Assembly (NCBI GenBank): GCA_036387135.1
Contig: DASVUH010000019.1
Coordinates: 62,001-126,000, forward strand
Direction: 5' to 3'
Length of the DNA stretch: 64,000 nt
Origin: JALZCH01 sp036387135
GTDB taxonomy: Bacteria > Acidobacteriota > Blastocatellia > Pyrinomonadales > Pyrinomonadaceae
Each line of letters begins with the position of its first letter. The first letter of the stretch is position 1. Below the pieces are notes generated by a model, which was not told where the DNA came from, searched no databases, and worked only from the letters and a program-made list of their open reading frames with translations. Positions 16,484 to 23,056 of this stretch are shown piece after piece. Position numbers and translations under genes: made by a program.

Positions 16484-16969
16484 ATGGCGATTGGCGGCGA
16501 AGAATTTCGGGAGGCGTTAAGAAACTGGGCGAGCGGCGTGACCGTAGTCACAGCCAAAGACCGTTCAGGAAATCTGCACGGAATAACGGTCAGCGCGTTT
16601 ACTTCCGTCTCGCTTCAACCGCCGCTCGTCTTGATTTGCATTGATAAATTTACCGGCAGCCATTACGCCTTTGCGGAAAGCCCGTATTTTGTCGTCAATA
16701 TTTTAAGCGACGAGCAGGAATTTCTTTCGCGTCAATTCGCCACGCCGCTGCGCGATAAATTCGATAACATCGAATTTGAAGAAACATCAAACGGCGTTCC
16801 GATTTTACCGGGAGCGCTCTGCAATCTCGAATGCCGTCTCGTTTTGTCTTACGAAGGCGGCGACCACACGATTTTTATCGGCGAAATCGAAAAAGCGGTC
16901 ACCCGCGAAGGCAAACCGCTTCTTTATTTTCAGGGAAATTACGGCGACATCGTACCGCGCCTGGATTAG
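16484..16969 (+). CDS. Flavin reductase family protein
   Basis: The 161-residue protein matches the short-chain flavin reductase (FMN-binding split barrel) pattern: FREALRNWASGVTVVTA, ITVSAFTSVSLQPPLVLICI, and the C-terminal GGDHTIFIGEIEKAV followed by PLLYFQGNYG. These enzymes use NAD(P)H to reduce FMN or FAD, usually supplying a partner monooxygenase, but none is adjacent. GGAG lies 11 bases before ATG 16484. Confidence 0.92.
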   Translation: MAIGGEEFREALRNWASGVTVVTAKDRSGNLHGITVSAFTSVSLQPPLVLICIDKFTGSHYAFAESPYFVVNILSDEQEFLSRQFATPLRDKFDNIEFEETSNGVPILPGALCNLECRLVLSYEGGDHTIFIGEIEKAVTREGKPLLYFQGNYGDIVPRLD

Positions 16970-17044
16970 AAGAGGAGAAAGGGAGAAGTGGAATTAAACA
17001 AAGTAATTGTTCCTCTGCTCCTCTTCTCCTTTTCTCCTTTTCTC
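16968..17044. repeat. Octamer purine/pyrimidine palindrome between flavin reductase and greA
   Basis: Three eight-base purine units on the left (AGAAGAGG, AGAAAGGG, AGAAGTGG) face pyrimidine units on the right (CTCCTCTT, CTCCTTTT, CTCCTTTT), making a long imperfect hairpin. It lies between two convergent genes, reaches both stop codons, and may act as a bidirectional terminator. Confidence 0.75.
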
Positions 17045-17514
17045 TATTTCTGTTCGTGCAAAGTTTTGAGTTTTTGAATCTCAAACGTCCGGCTTCCGGC
17101 AGGAGTTTGTACGCGAACTTCGTCACCTTCTTCTTTGCCCATCAAGCTGCGCCCAATCGGTGAAGCCGAGGAAATAAAGCCTTTCGGCGGATCGCTTTCT
17201 TCCGGCGTGACAAGACGATAAGTCACGATTTCGTCTTTGTCCGCGTCGTAAAGCTCGACAATCGAGCCGTAGGCGACTCGATCTGTCGGAATTTTCGATA
17301 AATCAATTGATTCGATTTCGTGCAGACGCTCTCTTAATTGCCGCGTGCGCGAAGTTAAAACTTCCTGTCGTTCGAGCGCCGCTTTGTATTCGGCGTTTTC
17401 GCGCAAATCGCCGTACTCCACCGCTTTTTTGATTTCGCGCGGCAGCGATACCGTCAGTTCGTAATCAAGCGCTTTCAATTCGGCTTGCAGTTTTTGCTTA
17501 ATATCTTCAGTCAT
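17044..17514 (-). CDS. greA: Transcription elongation factor GreA
   Basis: The 156-residue protein has the GreA N-terminal antiparallel coiled coil with the acidic tip motif (EYGDLRENAEYKAA, residues about 33-46) and the C-terminal FKBP-like domain (SPIGRSLMGKEEGDEVRV). GreA inserts into the RNA polymerase secondary channel and stimulates cleavage of backtracked transcripts. It follows pfkA in the same direction, separated by a 28-bp-arm heptamer palindrome that ends about 15 nt before the start codon. Confidence 0.95.
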   Translation of the reverse strand: MTEDIKQKLQAELKALDYELTVSLPREIKKAVEYGDLRENAEYKAALERQEVLTSRTRQLRERLHEIESIDLSKIPTDRVAYGSIVELYDADKDEIVTYRLVTPEESDPPKGFISSASPIGRSLMGKEEGDEVRVQTPAGSRTFEIQKLKTLHEQK

Positions 17515-17526
17515 TCTTTAAAAATG

Positions 17527-17598
17527 GTAATAAGTAATAAGTAATAAGTAATAAGTCTAAAAGTATTTACTTATTACTTATTACTTATTACTTATTAC
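17527..17598. repeat. Heptamer palindrome (GTAATAA x4 / TTATTAC x4)
   Basis: Four perfect GTAATAA units (17527-17554) are mirrored by four TTATTAC units (17571-17598), giving a perfect stem of at least 28 bp with a 16-nt loop. It fills the spacer between pfkA and greA. Confidence 0.92.
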
Positions 17599-17608
17599 TA
17601 ATCTAAAA

Positions 17609-18718
17609 TCATTGTCTCATAAATTGCGGTTCGTCGGGCGCTGCAAACGAGATTCCGACATCTCGCGCGGTTCTGATCAGTTGTCCGTCGGCTGAGACTG
17701 ATTTGATGTTTGTCACGGCTTCGGCGAGCGGCACGGTGATAATCGAAGCCGATTGCAGCCCGACCATTACGCCGCGCTGTCCTTCAGCCAGAGCGCGAAC
17801 CGCGCACGCGCCGAAATTCGTCGCCAGCATCCGGTCAAAAGCGTTCGGCGTGCCGCCGCGCTGCAAGTGTCCTAAAACGACGACGCGCGATTCTTTGCCG
17901 GTTTCTTCTTCGACGCGCTCGCGGATGTGCTCGCCGATTCCGCCCAGGCGTTTGGCTCTGTCCGTTCCGCCCGAATCAACGTATTTCGCTTCGCCGCCCA
18001 ATTCCTTCGCGCCTTCGGCGACGACGATGTTGGTAAAACGCGAGCCGCCGCCTTCTCTGGCTCTGACCTTTTCAATCACGCGTTCCATCACAAACGGAAT
18101 TTCCGGGATTAAAATCACATCGGCGCTTCCAGCCAAACCGGAATGCAAAGCGATCCAGCCCGTGTCTCTGCCCATCACTTCCAAAATGATTACGCGGTCG
18201 TGCGATTCCGCCGTCGTGTGTAAACGGTCGAGCGCTTCGGTCGCGATGTCGCAGGCGGTTTGGAAACCGAATGTCAATTCGGTGCAAGCCAAATCGTTGT
18301 CAATCGTTTTCGGGACGCCGATAACCGGAAAGCCGCGACGGTGAAACTGTTCGGCAATCGCCAGCGTTCCTTCGCCGCCGAGGATGACGAGCGCTTCGAT
18401 TTCCATCCGGCGCATATTTTCAATCGCTTCACTAATAGGCTCTTCCGGGTAATATAATTCGCCAGCGGGCGTGTGGCAGCAAAAATGTCCGCTGTTGCGC
18501 GTGCCTAAAATCGTGCCTCCGCGCGGCAATAATCCGGCAACGTCGGTTGTACTCAGATTTCGCAGTTGCAATTCGCCGATTAAGCCTTCAAAACCGTCTT
18601 CGATTCCGACGACTTCCATCCCGAATTGACGAATCGCAGTTCTCACCGCCGCCCTGATAACCGCATTCAAACCGGGCGCGTCACCGCCGCCCGTCAATAT
18701 TCCGATTTTTTTATACAT
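17609..18718 (-). CDS. pfkA: 6-phosphofructokinase, group III (ATP-type active site with PPi-type lysine)
   Basis: The 369-residue enzyme phosphorylates fructose 6-phosphate in glycolysis. Visible motifs are GILTGGGDAPGLNA (residues 6-19), GGTILGTRNSG (67-77), GGEGT (114-118), PKTIDND (136-142) and MGRDTGWIAL. In the family's specificity code, Gly at the position of E. coli 104 (here Gly117) favours ATP, while Lys at the position of 124 (here Lys137) is the PPi-type residue. This GGEG plus PKTIDND combination is known from group III, where such enzymes have been ATP-dependent. I infer ATP use. Confidence 0.93.
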   Translation of the reverse strand: MYKKIGILTGGGDAPGLNAVIRAAVRTAIRQFGMEVVGIEDGFEGLIGELQLRNLSTTDVAGLLPRGGTILGTRNSGHFCCHTPAGELYYPEEPISEAIENMRRMEIEALVILGGEGTLAIAEQFHRRGFPVIGVPKTIDNDLACTELTFGFQTACDIATEALDRLHTTAESHDRVIILEVMGRDTGWIALHSGLAGSADVILIPEIPFVMERVIEKVRAREGGGSRFTNIVVAEGAKELGGEAKYVDSGGTDRAKRLGGIGEHIRERVEEETGKESRVVVLGHLQRGGTPNAFDRMLATNFGACAVRALAEGQRGVMVGLQSASIITVPLAEAVTNIKSVSADGQLIRTARDVGISFAAPDEPQFMRQ

Positions 18719-18846
18719 AACTTAAAAATTCAAAATTAGGATGCAAATTTTAAATCGAAAGATTTAATTGATTTTTCGCGTGTTCCGGGTATCTCAATCT
18801 TAAAATAGATTAACGAAAAGTATTTTTAGAAAATATGATCATAGCT

Positions 18847-19176
18847 TTATGAATCAGATTCAACGACGATAATTTCCCCGTTTCTTATTTTCTTTAAAAC
18901 TTCCAAGGCTCGCGGGACAAGCGGTTTTAGTGAATCGTATCGTGTAAACAGCGAGGACAAAATCAAAATCGCAATCGGCAGATTTGCAATATTTTGCTGA
19001 TGCTGAATATTTTTATCAACCGTAACTAAAACATCAAAACTAACCGCCGCCGCGCGAAGCAATTCTCCATTTTCCAATCCTTTGAAACCTGCTTCCTTAA
19101 TCGTCAAAACTTCGTGACCAACCTCCAGATCAGGTTTGAGATACCGCGTTACACATTCATCAAGCAGCAATCTCAT
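18847..19176 (-). CDS. DUF5615 PIN-like protein (probable toxin)
   Basis: The 109-residue protein has the DUF5615 pattern: MRLLLDECVTRYL with the first acidic site, GLENGELLRAA, DVLVTVDKNIQHQQ and LPIAILIL. This is a PIN-like nuclease fold related to Mut7-C, normally paired with a DUF433 protein. The start overlaps the upstream DUF433 gene by 17 nt, supporting a co-translated toxin-antitoxin pair. Nuclease activity is inferred from the family. Confidence 0.88.
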   Translation of the reverse strand: MRLLLDECVTRYLKPDLEVGHEVLTIKEAGFKGLENGELLRAAAVSFDVLVTVDKNIQHQQNIANLPIAILILSSLFTRYDSLKPLVPRALEVLKKIRNGEIIVVESDS

Positions 19177-19384
19177 AATTTTCCGTCAGCCAATTTTGAT
19201 AAAGCTCCAAAACTCCTAAAACCTGTTCACGAGTGACGGTCGGGTACTGATCTAAAAATTCATCTAAATTTTCCCCGACTTCCAAACACTCAAAAAGATT
19301 CCGAATCGGCACACGAGTTCCTTGAAAGACCGGAACTCCGCCTAATTTTTTCGGATTATGCTCAACAAGTTTGCTGTTATTCAT
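19160..19384 (-). CDS. DUF433 domain protein (probable antitoxin)
   Basis: The 74-residue protein shows the DUF433 signature (KKLGGVPVFQGTRVPIRNLFECL, quoted in part as GGVPVFQGTRVPI), followed by TREQVLGVLELY. These proteins have a winged-helix-like fold and act as antitoxins and probable repressors for the PIN-like DUF5615 partner encoded downstream. Confidence 0.88.
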   Translation of the reverse strand: MNNSKLVEHNPKKLGGVPVFQGTRVPIRNLFECLEVGENLDEFLDQYPTVTREQVLGVLELYQNWLTENYEIAA

Positions 19385-19463
19385 CGCCTCAAATTTTAAC
19401 GCTCCGAATCACCAAGATTAAACGATTCAGCCGTCCTGAAAGCGTTATCTGCTTTTCTCAAAG

Positions 19464-19928
19464 CTATATTTTTTCCAGCACATCGAACAAAACTTTGTTG
19501 TCCGGCGATTCTAAAATCTCGTAATGTTTAACGTAAGCGATTTTGCCCGCTTTATCCACGATAAAAATCGAGCGCCCGCTGAATCCCTTTTCTTCAAGCC
19601 AAACTCCGTACATTTTTGCCACTTCGCCTTTCGGATGAAAATCGGCGAGCAAATCGTAACTTAATTCGCCCAAACTTTTCGCGTACGCGGCGTGGCACGG
19701 CACACTGTCAATCGAAATGCCCAAAACTTGGGCATCATATCCCGCAAAGCGTTCATTGTCCGCTTCAAAGGACGATAATTCGCCTTTTCAAACCGATGTC
19801 CAATCAAGCACGTAAAAAGCGATCACGACGTTTTGTTTGCCCCGAAAATCCGAAAGCCGAACCTTTTTATCCTTTTCCAAATGGCTCGGCAATTCAAAAT
19901 CGGGAGCGTTGTCTCCAATTTGTAACAC
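19464..19928 (-). CDS. Peroxiredoxin (AhpC/TSA type) with in-frame TGA at the peroxidatic position: probable selenoprotein
   Basis: Reading from GTG 19928 (AGGAG 11 bases upstream; an in-frame TGA seven codons earlier excludes a longer protein), the frame gives a complete 154-residue redoxin interrupted only by TGA at 19790-19788, codon 47. The sequence before it (APDFELPSHL, VVIAFYVLDWTSV) and after it (KGELSSFEADNERFAGYDAQ, VLGISIDSVPCHAAYAKSLG) is collinear with the family. The TGA falls exactly where peroxiredoxins carry the catalytic Cys of the T-x-x-C motif. Selenocysteine there is known for several bacterial peroxiredoxins. A stem-loop directly after the TGA supports recoding. A point-mutated pseudogene is the alternative, but the exact position makes it less likely. 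A second Cys (Cys78) is retained. Confidence 0.85.
19747..19783 (-). promoter_or_regulatory. Candidate bacterial SECIS element
   Basis: Beginning five nucleotides after the TGA, the mRNA can form GGCG-(AA)-UUAU-(C)-GUCC, loop UUUGAAGC, GGAC-(A)-AUGA-(A)-CGCU. The apical loop starts 19-20 nt after the TGA, inside the 16-37 nt window reported for bacterial SECIS elements. It contains a G but not in the preferred first positions. An alternative shorter hairpin (AAAGG with CCUUU, bulged U) overlaps it. Confidence 0.55.
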
Positions 19929-20044
19929 TAGAAACTTTTCTCCTTTTCAAAATTAATTTGTCAAACTTATTATTAGTTTTTCAATCTGTAAACAGCTTAA
20001 CTCTCTTTTTCCGCTCGTTTCAAGATTTAATTTGAACTAATAAA

Positions 20045-20083
20045 GCAAAGAAGACACAAACATATCGCCTGCGTCTTCTTTGC
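20045..20083 (-). terminator. Hairpin downstream of the catalase remnant
   Basis: GCAAAGAAGAC (20045-20055) pairs perfectly with GTCTTCTTTGC (20073-20083), an 11-bp stem with a 17-nt loop. On the minus strand it is followed by TTTA. It is placed where the terminator of the former catalase gene would be. Confidence 0.7.
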
Positions 20084-20128
20084 GCCCGCCCCTTATTCGT
20101 CAAAACGTTTTACGCCGCTCCGGCGGTC

Positions 20129-20452
20129 TCAAGCGGTTTGGCTGCTCACTGAAATCCTTAAACCTTCGGCGACGCGGCGACCGTAATCGGCATCCGCCTG
20201 CGCAGAGTTGTGAACCATTCGGTCTTGAATATCGCGGTCGCATTGGCTCAGAGCGCTGACGAGATTGCTGATCAGTTCGTCGCGTTCCCAATCTTCAAAC
20301 GAGCGATAGCGTTCGCCCGCTTGCCTGAAATTCAAAGTTCGGCTGATCGGCTGGCGCGAGACGTGACCGGAAACAAACGGGCGGTGATGAACGACGCCTT
20401 CCGGTTTCGGCGTTTCGTCGTTTATTTTATTCCGCAAAAATGATTGCGGCAT
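20129..20452 (-). pseudogene. Catalase 3' remnant (C-terminal domain only)
   Basis: The last 90 residues match the C-terminal catalase-related domain: VSGHVSRQPISR, FRQAGERYRSFEDWERDELI, NLVSALSQCDRDIQDRMV and DYGRRVAEGL. The haem-binding beta barrel and all catalytic residues (His, Asn, the proximal Tyr) are absent. The fragment begins near 20450, where the promoter and start region of the divergent histidine kinase gene lies, so roughly 80 percent of the gene has been deleted. An ATG at 20452 could still permit a short product, but it would have no catalase activity. Confidence 0.85.
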
Positions 20453-20473
20453 TTTTCCCTGTTTGAACTTGGG

Positions 20474-20479
20474 TATAAT
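20474..20479 (+). promoter_or_regulatory. Candidate -10 box for the histidine kinase gene
   Basis: A perfect TATAAT lies 35 bases before ATG 20514. No good -35 hexamer is found at 16-18 bp spacing, so this is a weak or activator-dependent promoter if real. Confidence 0.4.
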
Positions 20480-20513
20480 ATCAATAAAAGACTGTTTACC
20501 GGCGCGGCGTTTG

Positions 20514-21677
20514 ATGGCGCAAGAGACAAAACAATACAAAGATTTAGAATGGCTAAAGTTTATCGCCGGCTCAGCTTGCATAGCGTTTGCCACAACGCTT
20601 TTCGCGCTTTATCAAAATCAAATAAGTCCGACGACAATAGCGCTTTCGTTTCTGCTCGTGATCTTATTTACGGCGACATTTGCGGGCAGAAACGCGGCTT
20701 TGCTCGCTGCTCTGCTTGCGGCATTGTCGTTTAACTATTTCTTTTTGCCGCCATATCGAACTTTTTCGATTTCCGGCTCGCACGATTGGATTTCGTGGGC
20801 GGTGTTTATAATCACGGCGTTCGTCACCGGGCAGCTTTCGTTTTATGCGCGAAGCCGCGCGGAAGAAGCGAACCGCCGCAAACAGGAAACCGAACAGCTT
20901 TACACAAAGCTGCAAGACGCTTTTGAAAAAGCCAGCCGCGCCGAAGCCCTTAAACAAAGCGATAAATTAAAAACAGCTTTGCTCGACGCCGTAACGCACG
21001 ATTTGAGAACTCCGCTAACCTCGATCAAAGCCGCCGTCACTTCTCTGCTCGACGATGAAAAATCCGATTCGATTGATTTTCGGCTCGACGAGGAAAGCAA
21101 ACTTGAATTTCTGGAAATTATCAACGAAGAAACAGACCGCCTGAATCGTCAGATTCAAGGAATGGTCGAGCTTGCCAAATCCGAAGCCGGTGTCAGCGGC
21201 GACAGTAAAACTCTCAACAGCATTGAAGAAATCGTTCAAACCGCTTTGTCGCGCGCCGACAAGGCGCTTGCCGCTCATCGCGTATTGCTTGAAATCGAAC
21301 CGAATTTGCCTGAGCTTCAAGTTGATGCCAAAGCCGTTTCTCAGGTGATTTATACTTTGCTCGACAACGCCGCAAAATATTCTCCTGCTGAAACGACAAT
21401 CGTCGTAACAGCGCGTCAAAGCTCGATTGACACGGTGAAAATTTCGGTTGCCGACGAAGGTCGCGGCGTTCCGCTCGAAATACGCGAGCGCGTTTTCGAC
21501 AAATTTTTTCGCGCAGATTTAGCCGAGCGCGAAAAACAATCAATCGGCGGTTTGGGAATGGGTTTGGCGATTGCGCGCGGAATCGTCGAATCGCACGGCG
21601 GGCACATTTGGATAACCGACGGCGCAAACGGGCGCGGCGCGCGAGTTATTTTCACAGTTCCGATTCGTGAAATATAA
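20514..21677 (+). CDS. Sensor histidine kinase, KdpD C-terminal type (DUF4118)
   Basis: Taking ATG 20514, the 387-residue protein has the four-helix DUF4118 membrane module of KdpD (residues 15-110, with SFNYFFLPPYRTFSI), a coiled-coil linker, a HisKA domain with phospho-acceptor His162 (VTHDLRTPLTS) and an HATPase domain with N-box (LLDNAAKYSP), G1 (DEGRGVP) and G2 (GLGMGLAIARGIVESHGG). The cytoplasmic KdpD universal-stress-like sensor domain is missing. The response regulator follows after 5 nt. No kdpFABC is present; the neighbouring K+ gene is kup. Confidence 0.9.
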   Translation: MAQETKQYKDLEWLKFIAGSACIAFATTLFALYQNQISPTTIALSFLLVILFTATFAGRNAALLAALLAALSFNYFFLPPYRTFSISGSHDWISWAVFIITAFVTGQLSFYARSRAEEANRRKQETEQLYTKLQDAFEKASRAEALKQSDKLKTALLDAVTHDLRTPLTSIKAAVTSLLDDEKSDSIDFRLDEESKLEFLEIINEETDRLNRQIQGMVELAKSEAGVSGDSKTLNSIEEIVQTALSRADKALAAHRVLLEIEPNLPELQVDAKAVSQVIYTLLDNAAKYSPAETTIVVTARQSSIDTVKISVADEGRGVPLEIRERVFDKFFRADLAEREKQSIGGLGMGLAIARGIVESHGGHIWITDGANGRGARVIFTVPIREI

Positions 21678-21682
21678 ACGAA

Positions 21683-22363
21683 ATGCAAAAAATTCTGATC
21701 GTTGACGACGAACCACAGATTACGCGCGTTTTGCGCCGCAGCCTGAGCGCGCATCGTTACGAAGTCCGTACTGCCGCAGACGGTGAAAGCGCGCTCGAAA
21801 CCGTCCGGGATTTTGCGCCGGATTTAATTATCACAGACCTTTCGATGCCGGAAATGAACGGCATCGAATTATGCCGCGAGATTCGCAAAAAATCGGAAAT
21901 TCCGATTATCGTTTTGTCGGTCAAAGGCGAAGAAAAAACCAAAGTCGAAGCGCTCGACGCCGGAGCCGACGATTACATTACCAAACCGTTCGGGATTGAA
22001 GAATTGCTGGCGCGCGTCCGCGCCGCTTTGCGCCGCGCGCCTCAGAAATCCGAGCAGCAAACGGAAAATTTGAGCGAGGGCGATTTTGAAGTCAACTTTG
22101 CCGCGCGTCAGGTTTTTGTGCGCGGCTCGGAAATTCACCTGACGCCGAAAGAATTCGATCTGCTCGTTTATCTTTTTCAGAATCGCGGCAAAGTATTGAC
22201 GCATCGTAAGCTGCTCGCCGCCGTCTGGGGCGCAGATTACACCGAACAACCCGAATATTTGCGCGTCTTTATCGGCAATTTACGCAAGAAAATCGAAACG
22301 AATCACGCAGAACCGAAATATATTCTAACCGAACCCTGGGTCGGTTATCGTTTCACTCCTTAA
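21683..22363 (+). CDS. KdpE-like response regulator (OmpR family)
   Basis: The 226-residue protein has a receiver domain with Asp8/Asp9 and phosphorylation site Asp52 (LIITDLSMPEMNG), then an OmpR/PhoB winged helix (HLTPKEFDLLVYLFQNRGK, then GYRFTP at the C-terminus). The overall pattern is closest to KdpE. It presumably is activated by the upstream kinase and could control potassium uptake genes, perhaps kup, although that is inference from position. Confidence 0.92.
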   Translation: MQKILIVDDEPQITRVLRRSLSAHRYEVRTAADGESALETVRDFAPDLIITDLSMPEMNGIELCREIRKKSEIPIIVLSVKGEEKTKVEALDAGADDYITKPFGIEELLARVRAALRRAPQKSEQQTENLSEGDFEVNFAARQVFVRGSEIHLTPKEFDLLVYLFQNRGKVLTHRKLLAAVWGADYTEQPEYLRVFIGNLRKKIETNHAEPKYILTEPWVGYRFTP

Positions 22364-22453
22364 CCGAAAATCTTTACAAATTATTTATAAACTCTTTACT
22401 CCGTCTTTATTTCATTCCGCCTAAACTCGAATCATTCGCCGCCATTATTTTTA

Positions 22454-22798
22454 ATGAAAGGCGATCTGAGATTTAAGTTTATGACGAACGAAATGATGAC
22501 TTTCCCACTCACACAAAACGATTTTCCCGCGAAGAAGCACTTGGACGACGATGTGTTTCAATCAACCTGGACGCTGTGGCGGATGCGCGCAATTCTTTGT
22601 TTTGCGGGCGGCTTTGTTTCACTTGTTTTGGGCATTTTGCTGATCGTCATCACATGGTTTACGACTTCCGCCATATCCGGCGTTATTGCAAGAGTGGCGA
22701 TTATTGAGGCGCTTCCGCTAATGATATTCGGCGCTCATTGCCTCGACAAGCTGGATTTTATGGAAAAAGCCGCGAGGAAAAAACGGCTTGGTCTCTAA
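22454..22798 (+). CDS. Small membrane protein, two helices
   Basis: The 114-residue protein has two hydrophobic segments (ILCFAGGFVSLVLGILLIVI and VAIIEALPLMIFGAH) and a basic C-terminus (EKAARKKRLGL). No family is recognised. The start is uncertain: ATG 22454, or ATG 22481 after GAGATTTAAGTTT. It lies between the KdpDE-like pair and the riboswitch-controlled kup gene in the same direction. Confidence 0.6.
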   Translation: MKGDLRFKFMTNEMMTFPLTQNDFPAKKHLDDDVFQSTWTLWRMRAILCFAGGFVSLVLGILLIVITWFTTSAISGVIARVAIIEALPLMIFGAHCLDKLDFMEKAARKKRLGL

Positions 22799-22844
22799 AA
22801 ACGGTTGTGCGTCTTTTATGCGAAAGACGTAATTTATCAATTGA

Positions 22845-23000
22845 AAATACAGCAGCCGAAGTTGTCCGCGAATTGACGGACAGCGCGGGAGAACCGGAGT
22901 CGAAAACGACAGGGGCGCAGCAAGTTTATTTTGCGGAACACTTCCAAGTTCCAGCCCGACAGCTAATCTCGCAGGCTTTATGGAAGGGCAGCATCGCAGA
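22845..23000 (+). promoter_or_regulatory. ydaO-yuaA (c-di-AMP) riboswitch controlling kup
   Basis: The leader contains the two most conserved blocks of this class: GCGGGAGAACCGGAG near 22884-22898, and CCCGACAGCTAATCTCGCAG with the following GC near 22955-22976. A GTCCG/CGGAC hairpin (22864-22880) lies between the 5' end and the first block. The aptamer is followed by an intrinsic terminator just before kup. c-di-AMP binding in this class turns expression off, and K+ transporters are classic targets. Outer boundaries are approximate. Confidence 0.85.
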
Positions 23001-23010
23001 TATTTATCTC

Positions 23011-23040
23011 AAACGCGGGCGGTTTGCTCGCGTTTTTTAT
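23011..23040 (+). terminator. Expression-platform terminator of the kup riboswitch
   Basis: AAACGCGGGC (23011-23020) pairs with GCTCGCGTTT (23026-23035), ten pairs including one G-U, with loop GGTTT and a following T run. It ends 17 nt before the kup start codon, as expected for ligand-controlled termination. Confidence 0.85.
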
Positions 23041-23056
23041 TTTGACCGAATAAATT

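Noticed and set aside
17527..17598. CRISPR array
   Set aside because: Units are 7 nt, contiguous and without spacers, and mirrored rather than directly repeated over long distance; no cas genes are present. The same holds for all other arrays.
19464..19724. Short 86-residue protein starting MGISIDSVP
   Set aside because: It is only the part of the peroxiredoxin after the TGA. The collinear upstream half shows that the true gene starts at 19928.
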